From: a virus
Length of the DNA: 35,834 nucleotides
Virus record (IMG/VR): IMGVR_UViG_3300029319_000185
Coordinates: 1-35,834 of that record
Strand: one strand, 5' to 3'
The number at the start of each line of letters is the position of its first letter. The first letter of the stretch is position 1. Below the pieces are notes generated by a model that was not told where the DNA came from, did no database searches, and saw only the letters and a list, made by a program, of their open reading frames with translations. Shown in pieces: positions 29,903-35,834 of this stretch. A program made the position numbers and the translations under genes.

Positions 29903-30525
29903 GCAGAATTAAGGAGTTACCTGTAGTTGACAAGATAACACAGCTTGGAGCCGCAGGAACAGTAGCTGTAAGCACGGCAGCAGTTACTCAGACTAATATA
30001 GCCGTGGATGAGACGGAAGTATTTGTAGCAAGTGTAGCTAACGACGTAGTACATGAAAGACTAAGATTCCCACCAGTGATAAATAACTTTGTAGATTTTA
30101 GTGCATTGAACTCTTGGGGACAAGAAGTTATGCAAGCAAAGGTAGCTAAGGTACAAGCAGAGGTAGCCAAGGTAGAGGCTAAGGTAGCACCGGTTGAGTC
30201 ACAGCCCACCGAAGAAACCAAGAGCCAAGAACCACAAGCCCAAGAAGAAAGTACTAATAACAGCCAAGAAGATAGAGGAAGTGCAGAGGAAACTAAGCAA
30301 GATGCAGAAGAGGTTGATAGTGAAGAAGTAAAGAGTGAAGAGACACAAGAGTCCCAGCCAGCAGAAGAAGCAGAACCTGTGCCAGAGGAAGAAAGCAGTG
30401 AAAGTGTAGACGAAATAGATCCAGTCAAGCCGCATTCAGAAGTTCAGTCCGATGAACTAGAAGAGCCAATAATTACACCAGATGACTTACCAACAGTTTC
30501 TCCAGAACAACCAAGACAGGTATGA
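29746..30525 (+). CDS. Acidic low-complexity protein with coiled coil, 259 aa
   Basis: ATG 29746 (MDYKNAQQKLSELRDSLDKV) is chosen; TTG 29728 is an alternative. The N-terminal 60 residues are a charged helix. A mildly hydrophobic patch, LGAAGTVAVSTAAVTQT, follows, then a helical KVAKVQAEVAKVEAKVAPVE and a 110-residue Glu/Ser/Pro/Gln tail (EEVDSEEVKSEETQESQPAE). It lies in the lysis and membrane cassette; an i-spanin-like or scaffold-like role can be imagined, but there is no proper membrane segment. It overlaps the zinc-ribbon gene upstream and the small membrane gene downstream (ATGA). The function is unknown. Confidence 0.7.
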   Translation: MDYKNAQQKLSELRDSLDKVLGSKTEGPSREDAEKALKTAKDGARRAKKTLLGRIKELPVVDKITQLGAAGTVAVSTAAVTQTNIAVDETEVFVASVANDVVHERLRFPPVINNFVDFSALNSWGQEVMQAKVAKVQAEVAKVEAKVAPVESQPTEETKSQEPQAQEESTNNSQEDRGSAEETKQDAEEVDSEEVKSEETQESQPAEEAEPVPEEESSESVDEIDPVKPHSEVQSDELEEPIITPDDLPTVSPEQPRQV

Positions 30526-30686
30526 TACAATACATAGTTGATAATTACAAAGAGAACCTACTAGGCATGCTATTTGCGTACATAGGAATATTTTCTATTG
30601 TCGTTATGTTTCTACCTAAGAATAATATAATATCTAGAGCTTTCAAAGAGTTCGCATCAATATGCACGTCTATCTTCAAAAAATAA
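30522..30686 (+). CDS. Small single-pass membrane protein, 54 aa
   Basis: ATG 30522 overlaps the previous stop as ATGA. One membrane segment, MLFAYIGIFSIVVMFLP, is flanked by a charged N-terminus (IVDNYKENLLG) and a basic C-terminal helix (KNNIISRAFKEFASI). Its last 25 nt overlap the next gene. It is a possible lysis or envelope accessory protein. No homologue is recognised. Confidence 0.65.
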   Translation: MIQYIVDNYKENLLGMLFAYIGIFSIVVMFLPKNNIISRAFKEFASICTSIFKK

Positions 30687-31279
30687 AATTTTTATTAGCA
30701 CCATTGTTAATAGCTTCGATTGCTTGGGGTGCTGTGCAACTAAACAGCGTGGTCTATGATCTAGAGGTAGGTATAGATGAAACCTATAGTGTATCTGATT
30801 TTAACCCAGAGGGTGGCAAAACTTACTATAACCCAATGATATTTACTACCTCCGTAGGTGGGCAGTACACATTTGAAAACTATTCTAGCGATCTAACAGG
30901 AGGAACTCAAGATACTGCACTTTTAATTTATGATGATCTAAAAGCTGACTTTGTAATTGATCAGCCTGTAATATTCAATGATGGTCCTAACATAGGATTT
31001 GGCGGAGGACAACTTGACACATTTCAAGGATTTGAAAGGTATAACGAACCATTCAACGGAACTATTACCTTAGCCGAAGACACTACTTACGCTGCTGTGT
31101 TTTCATCGTTTACACCAGATGCGTTAGGTACTATGCAAGTTCGACTAACTGCACCAGGACAAATTTATAGTGTTGATTTAGTGCCTATACCAGAATTAAA
31201 AGATACTGGATTATGGATTGCACTAATCATAGGATTCTTTGTAGCATTCAGCTACATGAAAATAAAAAGCGGTATGTAA
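30662..31279 (+). CDS. Exported protein with membrane segments at both ends, 205 aa
   Basis: The N-terminus, LQKIKFLLAPLLIASIAWGA, is a good signal peptide or anchor. The C-terminus, TGLWIALIIGFFVAFSYMKI, is a membrane anchor with basic tail. Between them is about 150 residues of beta-rich, acidic ectodomain (YTFENYSSDLTG, DTALLIYDDLKADF, TFQGFERYNEPFNGT) with the look of a small beta-sandwich. It is in the lysis cassette, so a one-protein spanin is possible: u-spanins also tether both membranes by a beta ectodomain. But no lipobox Cys is seen. Superinfection exclusion is another option. Confidence 0.7.
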   Translation: MHVYLQKIKFLLAPLLIASIAWGAVQLNSVVYDLEVGIDETYSVSDFNPEGGKTYYNPMIFTTSVGGQYTFENYSSDLTGGTQDTALLIYDDLKADFVIDQPVIFNDGPNIGFGGGQLDTFQGFERYNEPFNGTITLAEDTTYAAVFSSFTPDALGTMQVRLTAPGQIYSVDLVPIPELKDTGLWIALIIGFFVAFSYMKIKSGM

Positions 31280-31308
31280 CCGCATAACTAATAACAAAAG
31301 GATACATC

Positions 31309-31422
31309 ATGCCAATGGGAAAAGGAACATACGGAAGTAAAGTAGGTCGTCCATCTAAAGCTGCTAAAGCTCAAGGAATGAAAGGAATGGCCAAAAAGAA
31401 AATGCTAAAACGAAAGAAGTAA
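31309..31422 (+). CDS. Tiny basic protein 1 of 6, 37 aa
   Basis: MPMGKGTYGSKVGRPSKAAK, then a KKKMLKRKK end: 13 Lys/Arg and no acidic residue. AAAGGA lies 7 nt before the ATG, making it the only member of the cluster with a clear ribosome site. The stop overlaps the next start (TAATG). Similar short GKGTYGSKVGRP-type proteins are found in other marine phages. The function is unknown. Confidence 0.75.
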   Translation: MPMGKGTYGSKVGRPSKAAKAQGMKGMAKKKMLKRKK

Positions 31423-31562
31423 TGCCATTTAGCAAATACAGTCCAAAACAGAAGAAGATAGCTAGAGTTGCTGCACCTCGTAATAAAATTACTGGGGCTG
31501 ACTTCAAAGTACTAAGGGGTAGAAATGCACAGAAAAATACTAACCGTCGCAAGAAAGCTTGA
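31422..31562 (+). CDS. Tiny basic protein 2 of 6, 46 aa
   Basis: MPFSKYSPKQKKIARVAAPR followed by NKITGADFKVLRGR and a RRKKA end: 15 Lys/Arg and one Asp. The N-KITGADFKVLRG segment looks conserved in phage relatives. It is coupled to its neighbour by TAATG, and the next gene starts inside it. Probably nucleic-acid binding; unproven. Confidence 0.7.
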   Translation: MPFSKYSPKQKKIARVAAPRNKITGADFKVLRGRNAQKNTNRRKKA

Positions 31563-31647
31563 GAAAGCTTCTAAGGCTCACGCAGGACAAGCAAAACTAT
31601 TAAAATCATTAGCAAGTCATGGCAAAAAAAGCAAAAAGCGGAGGTAA
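31525..31647 (+). CDS. Tiny basic protein 3 of 6, 40 aa
   Basis: MHRKILTVARKLEKASKAHA ending GKKSKKRR: 14 Lys/Arg and one Glu, an amphipathic helix with a basic tail. It overlaps the genes on both sides in other frames (38 nt and 29 nt). A helix followed by a poly-basic tail suits DNA or RNA binding. Confidence 0.65.
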   Translation: MHRKILTVARKLEKASKAHAGQAKLLKSLASHGKKSKKRR

Positions 31648-31789
31648 AATATGCCCCGAAGGTAAAGCCTGGGCTAGGCGTACATTTGACACCTATCCAA
31701 GTGCTTATGCTAACATGGCAGCATCTAAGTACTGCAAGAACCCAAACTATGCAAAAAAAGCAAAGGGTGGTAAACGCAAAGGAAGATAA
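31619..31789 (+). CDS. Tiny basic protein 4 of 6, 56 aa
   Basis: GGKICPEGKAWARRTFDTYP, then SAYANMAASKYCKNPNYAKK: 16 Lys/Arg and two acidic residues. The pattern of a Cys, then YPSAYAN and KYCK, is one I recognise from many marine phages, so this is a real conserved family of unknown role. The two Cys may bind metal. TAATG links it to the next gene. Confidence 0.8.
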   Translation: MAKKAKSGGKICPEGKAWARRTFDTYPSAYANMAASKYCKNPNYAKKAKGGKRKGR

Positions 31790-32028
31790 TGGGACAACTC
31801 AAACAATGGAGAGAACAGAACTGGGTACGCATAGGGACTGATGGAAGCATTAAAGGACCTTGCGGAACGTCTAAGGACAAGAAGAACCCAGACCGTTGTC
31901 TCCCTAAAAGAAAGGCTCTCTCGCTTACGAAAGCAGAAAGAGCTAGCACTGCCAGAAAAAAGAAGAAGGCAGGGGCAAGAGGAAAAACAGTTGTCGCAAA
32001 CACTCCTAGAGCAAGAGTCAGAAGCTAA
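31789..32028 (+). CDS. Basic protein 5 of 6, 79 aa (DUF5872-like)
   Basis: QWREQNWVRIGTDGSIKGPC followed by RCLPKRKALSLTKAERA and a basic KKKKAGARGK tail. The W-x-x-x-x-W-V-x-I ... GPCG ... RCLP-x-x-KA pattern matches a family seen in T7-like marine phages and giant viruses (DUF5872-like, from memory). The two Cys may bind metal. An overlapping frame (31841-32050) is rejected as a shadow. Coupled by TAATG on both sides. Confidence 0.8.
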   Translation: MGQLKQWREQNWVRIGTDGSIKGPCGTSKDKKNPDRCLPKRKALSLTKAERASTARKKKKAGARGKTVVANTPRARVRS

Positions 32029-32264
32029 TGAGGAAGGAACACAAGAGTAAAAAAGGTGGTCTTACTGCTGCTGGCAGAGCGTACTTCAAGAGGAAGACTG
32101 GTGCTAATCTAAAGCCTCCAGTCACGGAGTCTAATCCAAAGGGCAAGAAACTAGCTAGAAAAAAATCATTTTGTGCTAGAATGGCTGGTGTAAAAGGTCC
32201 AATGAAGGACAAGAAAGGTAGACCAACTAGAAAGGCACTAGCCTTGAAGCGTTGGAAATGTTAA
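32028..32264 (+). CDS. Basic protein 6 of 6, 78 aa (DUF6321-like)
   Basis: KKGGLTAAGRAYFKRKTGAN, then a KARKKSFCARM-type segment (here KLARKKSFCARMAGVKGP) and the end ALALKRWKC. These marks match the DUF6321-like family of phages and large viruses, whose role is unknown. About one third of residues are Lys/Arg. Next to the DUF5872-like gene, as in other genomes I recall, which suggests a joint role. Confidence 0.82.
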   Translation: MRKEHKSKKGGLTAAGRAYFKRKTGANLKPPVTESNPKGKKLARKKSFCARMAGVKGPMKDKKGRPTRKALALKRWKC

Positions 32265-32267
32265 TAA

Positions 32268-34682
32268 ATGTCAAGGTATTCTACATACGGCAGTCTTGAT
32301 GACCGCATTGACCAAGATGGCGATGTAGGTTTTGTTGGTTTTAACAACAGGCTACGCCCTGATCAGTTACCTACTGGTATGCTTGCTGATGCTCAGAACA
32401 TACGCACGGATCGTAGTGGACAGGCGCAAGTACGTAAGGGTGTAGATCTAGTCAATGCTCCACTATCTGTGGGTCCTGATGCAATGACATTACCTTTCTT
32501 TATACTTGATGCTACTAAGACTACGAATAGTACAGCAATAAGTAGCGGTGAATTGTTATTAAACTTCGCATCCGATCATACATTAGAGGCAGGAGCAACT
32601 GCTCAAGTAAAATTAAGTGGACTTAGTGGTGTTGTTCCTACAAGCGCAGATGGAAGATATACAGCCACTGTAGTAGATACAGACACAATAAAACTAACCG
32701 ACAAGACTTATACGAATGCTGCTAGTGGAAATGTAACTGTAGAGATACCTACATTAGATGACACTGCTGTTAATAACATATACGGATCTACAGATTTTTC
32801 TGACCCAAACCAAGCAAGCACTCAATATATTATACTTAGTTCAAATACCAAGGCAGTAGGGATTGATATAGCTAATGGTATTACTTTTGATATAGGGTAT
32901 CCATCTTTACTAAGTGTTTCTCAAAATGTAGATATGATTCAAGCCTTTAATAAGGTGTTTATATTTAGAGAGGGTAATACTGCTTTAGAAAATAATCTTA
33001 GAATATCGACAATTAGTGCAGCTTCTGTTTCTAGTAGTACTGATTTAGTTACTATAACAACTAGCACTAATCATAATCTATCAACTGGTGATCTTGTTAC
33101 AATTAGCGGAGTTCTGGGTGCAGGCACAGATGGAGCATTTACTAGCCTTGACCCAAATGGTTCAAGTAAAAATATTACAAAAACTGGAGACACTACGTTT
33201 ACCTTTGCCTTAGATGTTGACGGAAATGAAACCTATACGGTTTCTAGTTCTTCTATAGTAGCTACGGACTTTGCAAAAGTACAAAGTGGCACATATGCAC
33301 AACCAGTAGAGCTTGATTCAACAGGTTTTACTATTACTAATGGATTAGCTACTGTTACTGTTTCTAATACACTTGCTGCTGGTGATAATGTTATACTAAC
33401 ATCAGCAGGAAGTAGCACACTAACACAGGGAGATTCTTTTGTAGTTTCAGAAGCGTCCTCATCAGCATTTAAATTCTTTGTAAATACTGATGATGTTACT
33501 AACCAAACTGATGTACATTTTACAAAACGAGTATCCGTAGGTCTTGGCTTTATTCACATGCCGGCACCACCCTTTGCTACATATCACCAGCGTAGATTAA
33601 TTATGCCCTTTAAATTTGTGTCTACTGGCACTGATACATTTGAAACTAGAAATATACTTGATGAAGTTATAGCATCCGATGTACTAGACACTGATACTTA
33701 TGATCAGGTCTACGCTCAATATAGATTTAACGCAGGAACATCAGATTTTGTTGTAGCACTGCATTCATTTGCTGAGGACAGATTACTAGTATTTAATCGT
33801 AACAGTATTCACATAGTTACTAACACTACTGATTTAAAGGGTGCTAGTACACAAATTTTAACGGATGAGGTGGGCTGTGTGGCTCGCAAATCTATTGAGC
33901 AGGTTGGTAATCAGGTTATTTTCTTGTCCGATAATGGAGTATATGGAACGCAATTCTTGGATGAATACAATCTGCGTGGTACAGAGACACCTCTTAGCGA
34001 GCCAATAAACGAGAGCATACAAAGAATAAATAAAAATGCACAAGAGAACGCAGTAGCTGTTTATTTTGATAACAGGTACTACATAGCTGTACCTTTGGAT
34101 AGTTCTACTAATAATAACGCAATATTAATATATAACTTCCTTAACAAACAATGGGAAAGCATTGATACAGTAAATGACGCTAACTATCATGTTAGTAACT
34201 TATTGGTGCTTGGCGAAGGTGACAAACGTGGAGTATATGCAGTCAACGATATAGGTGGCGTTCATAGGATTGATCATAGGCTTGATGGTGTGGATCGAGT
34301 TATTACACAAATAGGAGGTTCTGAGCTAAGTCTTCAGATCCCTGGTGCTTTGACTACAAGACAATATACACTTGGCACCCTTGATCGTAAACGCTGGAAG
34401 GAGTTCGACTTTCATATTCAATCCAGTGACTTGAATACTTCTGACCTTAACATTGACTTCGAAACAGAGAACCCAGATGATACAGGAAGTATAGGGACTT
34501 TATCTGATTTTAATGGTGAAGTATTAGCAATAGACGAAGATGTTTCCATCCGTGGTAGAATAGGTAACAGACGAGGATACGGAATACAATTTACATTTAA
34601 TAATACAGTAGGAAGGCCCATTATACGAGCAACAGAAGTACAAGGGGCAACTACTATGAGATCAACAAATAAGGCAATATAA
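32268..34682 (+). CDS. Putative tail nozzle (tail tube B-like) beta-propeller protein
   Basis: An 804-residue protein. The N-terminus has NNRLRPDQLPTGMLADAQNI and an RTDRSGQAQVRKGVD strand, a pattern of short-tail nozzle proteins. The second half has propeller-type blades (LLVFNRNSIHIVTNTT, VIFLSDNGVYGTQFL, YYIAVPLDSSTNNNAILIYN). Three small beta domains of about 55-65 residues, with H-x-L-x-x-G-D-x-V-x-I-S-type cores, are inserted in the first half (near 32520-32730, 33040-33240 and 33330-33500). The nozzle closes the DNA channel and carries the fibres; the fibre gene follows directly by TAATG. Fold call is moderate. Confidence 0.75.
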   Translation: MSRYSTYGSLDDRIDQDGDVGFVGFNNRLRPDQLPTGMLADAQNIRTDRSGQAQVRKGVDLVNAPLSVGPDAMTLPFFILDATKTTNSTAISSGELLLNFASDHTLEAGATAQVKLSGLSGVVPTSADGRYTATVVDTDTIKLTDKTYTNAASGNVTVEIPTLDDTAVNNIYGSTDFSDPNQASTQYIILSSNTKAVGIDIANGITFDIGYPSLLSVSQNVDMIQAFNKVFIFREGNTALENNLRISTISAASVSSSTDLVTITTSTNHNLSTGDLVTISGVLGAGTDGAFTSLDPNGSSKNITKTGDTTFTFALDVDGNETYTVSSSSIVATDFAKVQSGTYAQPVELDSTGFTITNGLATVTVSNTLAAGDNVILTSAGSSTLTQGDSFVVSEASSSAFKFFVNTDDVTNQTDVHFTKRVSVGLGFIHMPAPPFATYHQRRLIMPFKFVSTGTDTFETRNILDEVIASDVLDTDTYDQVYAQYRFNAGTSDFVVALHSFAEDRLLVFNRNSIHIVTNTTDLKGASTQILTDEVGCVARKSIEQVGNQVIFLSDNGVYGTQFLDEYNLRGTETPLSEPINESIQRINKNAQENAVAVYFDNRYYIAVPLDSSTNNNAILIYNFLNKQWESIDTVNDANYHVSNLLVLGEGDKRGVYAVNDIGGVHRIDHRLDGVDRVITQIGGSELSLQIPGALTTRQYTLGTLDRKRWKEFDFHIQSSDLNTSDLNIDFETENPDDTGSIGTLSDFNGEVLAIDEDVSIRGRIGNRRGYGIQFTFNNTVGRPIIRATEVQGATTMRSTNKAI

Positions 34683-35834
34683 TGGCAATATTATCAAAAG
34701 GAAATACATTTGCAACAGGGGACCAAGTAACGGCCCTAAAACTTAACAATTTAGTAGATAACTCTACATTTGCATCTGGTGCAGTAGATGATTCTACTAC
34801 TCAGCTAGACGGCAGTGGACGCATTATAGTCAAGGATGGAGGTATAACCTCAGCTAAACTTAACCTTAGCGCAACAGGAGCATCTCAAAATATAGCTACT
34901 TTTAAAACAACGCAGACGCATGACAGTGGTACAGTTGGTAGATCACTAGATATAAGAACTCCAGCTAGTACAACAGATATTAATTCACCTTTTGAGATTC
35001 ATACAGAAAATGCAATTCAATTTATAGTTGATGATCATACAGTTACAATAGATTCTGATGGTAAAACAAAATTTGGCACTGGTAACATAGAGAGTACCAA
35101 CACTAGCTTGTTCCAAGTAAATATTAATACTGATGCTGTTTTAGGTACAACCGCAGGCAACGAACAAGGTATTCTTAGGTTAGTAGAGCAAGCAGGCAAT
35201 ACAGACAATTTACTATTTACTTCAGTAAGAACCGCAGATGGTTCTGATTGGACAACTGCAGCTCACAGGATCCAAAGAAAAGTTGATTCAACCAAAATGG
35301 GTTTTATTCAATTTGGGCATCATACTGAAACAAATGGCAACACTATAACTTTTGGAGAGGATGAAACTGAGCGTATGCGTATTGACGCAGAGGGTCATGT
35401 AGGTATTGGGACTACTACACCTAGTGAAGCATTACAAGTGGTAGGAGATATAAAAGCTACTGACACAACTGATTCTGTAGTCATAAGACAAAATGGATCA
35501 ATAGAGCTTAATCGAGCATCTAATCCATTTATTGATTTTAAAAACGCAGCTGGCGACGATCATGATTGTCGAATAATTCAAGCTAGCGATGGTTTTCAAT
35601 TCTTAACAGGTGGTAATGATTTATCTGGAGGCCCTAAAGTTAGAGTAGTTCTTACTTCTGATGGATTATTACAAGTAAATGGAGCTACTTCTGATGGAGA
35701 TAGTATATTAAGATTAGAAACAAGTGGAGATAGTGATACTTCTGCTCTTCAATTTGGAGACACCTCTAGTGATAATATAGGTCAGATTGGCTATGTTCAT
35801 ACTGATGACTCCATGAGGTTTACTGTAAATGCTT
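34682..35834 (+). CDS. Tail fibre / receptor-binding protein, N-terminal part (3' partial, continues at base 1)
   Basis: ATG 34682 overlaps the nozzle stop (TAATG). The N-terminus, FATGDQVTALKLNNLVDNST, is followed by SGRIIVKDGGITSAKLN, a virion-attachment domain common in marine phage fibres. Beta modules follow, with GHVGIGTTTPSEALQVVGD near 35395-35450. The frame is open to the last base. From 35183 on it repeats bases 1-640 in the same frame and codon phase, with a diverged module near 35440-35660. It is therefore the front of the S74-ended gene at 1-1641, or a first repeat copy of it. Confidence 0.9.
   Translation, partial: MAILSKGNTFATGDQVTALKLNNLVDNSTFASGAVDDSTTQLDGSGRIIVKDGGITSAKLNLSATGASQNIATFKTTQTHDSGTVGRSLDIRTPASTTDINSPFEIHTENAIQFIVDDHTVTIDSDGKTKFGTGNIESTNTSLFQVNINTDAVLGTTAGNEQGILRLVEQAGNTDNLLFTSVRTADGSDWTTAAHRIQRKVDSTKMGFIQFGHHTETNGNTITFGEDETERMRIDAEGHVGIGTTTPSEALQVVGDIKATDTTDSVVIRQNGSIELNRASNPFIDFKNAAGDDHDCRIIQASDGFQFLTGGNDLSGGPKVRVVLTSDGLLQVNGATSDGDSILRLETSGDSDTSALQFGDTSSDNIGQIGYVHTDDSMRFTVNA
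35183..35834 (+). repeat. End overlap, copy B (allelic with 1-640)
   Basis: Same gene, same frame and same flanks as 1-640, but the middle module reads LQVVGDIKATDTTDSVVI and so on instead of LEVAGKIIATDGTDFVEL. Both share PFIDFK, D-CRI and LTSDGL anchors. This indicates either a circular contig with two fibre alleles or a true in-gene duplication. Confidence 0.95.

Noticed and set aside
29988-30428. 146-aa Ser/Leu-rich minus-strand frame
   Set aside because: Mirror of the Glu/Gln/Ser-rich low-complexity tail of the acidic gene; no promoter or ribosome site.
31841-32050. 69-aa charged frame overlapping the fifth basic protein
   Set aside because: It lies in another frame of a gene with recognisable family motifs, has no ribosome site and looks like a by-product of Lys/Arg-rich codons.

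Overview
The window reads as an essentially complete genome of an uncultured tailed phage with podovirus-type morphology and an A+T-rich genome. It has a terminase, a portal, a scaffold, a major capsid protein resembling the SU10-type family, short-tail adaptor and nozzle-like proteins, three large internal (ejection-type) proteins, and a receptor-binding fibre ending in a peptidase S74 self-cleaving chaperone. I see no integrase, repressor, DNA polymerase, RNA polymerase, tRNA or CRISPR array, so the phage looks strictly lytic and dependent on host polymerases. The signal-bearing T4-type lysozyme, 3-TM holin and membrane proteins point to a Gram-negative host. The overall gene style resembles marine viral metagenome phages, but the host cannot be named from the sequence.

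The two window ends lie in the same gene and the same reading frame: bases 1-640 align to 35183-35834. The flanks are nearly identical, and the middle is a strongly diverged module of about 210-240 bp with a net 12-bp difference. The simplest reading is a circular or terminally redundant contig of about 35.2 kb whose ends carry two alleles of the tail fibre gene. Joined, the gene would encode about 717 residues.

Layout. (1) 1-9376, plus strand: fibre C-terminus, a small protein, then three internal virion protein candidates of 1119, 359 and 923 aa. The first carries 11 copies of a 22-residue repeat and 12 copies of a 25-residue repeat. (2) 9374-9582: a convergent junction with a minus-strand intrinsic terminator, a minus promoter and a possible small RNA. 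(3) 9579-16835, minus strand (early/replication): HNH endonuclease, DnaB helicase, small SSB-like protein, ERF annealing protein, EndoVII-like resolvase, two PD-(D/E)XK-type nucleases, a MazG/MazZ-like dNTP diphosphohydrolase, and a set of small unknown, often acidic proteins. (4) 16836-17375: a structured control region with divergent sigma70-like promoters. (5) 17376-26008, plus strand: packaging and head genes with the lysozyme, ending at a UUCG terminator. (6) 26020-35834, plus strand: adaptor, adhesins, holin and membrane-protein cassette, six consecutive tiny and very basic proteins, nozzle-like protein, and the fibre N-terminus, which runs off the end and continues at base 1.

How the parts fit. 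The divergent promoters at 17290-17368 split early leftward transcription from late rightward transcription, and the two converge at the terminator near 9400. Early genes mostly lack Shine-Dalgarno sites and share an A/C-rich leader (AACCAACTAATACTATG-like). Many late genes are joined by TAATG stop-start overlaps. The most unusual elements are the allelic fibre module at the ends, the early leader motif with a possible antisense small RNA at 9394-9545, the cluster of six basic mini-proteins, the structured G-tract control region, and the overlapping zinc-ribbon/acidic gene pair near the holin.
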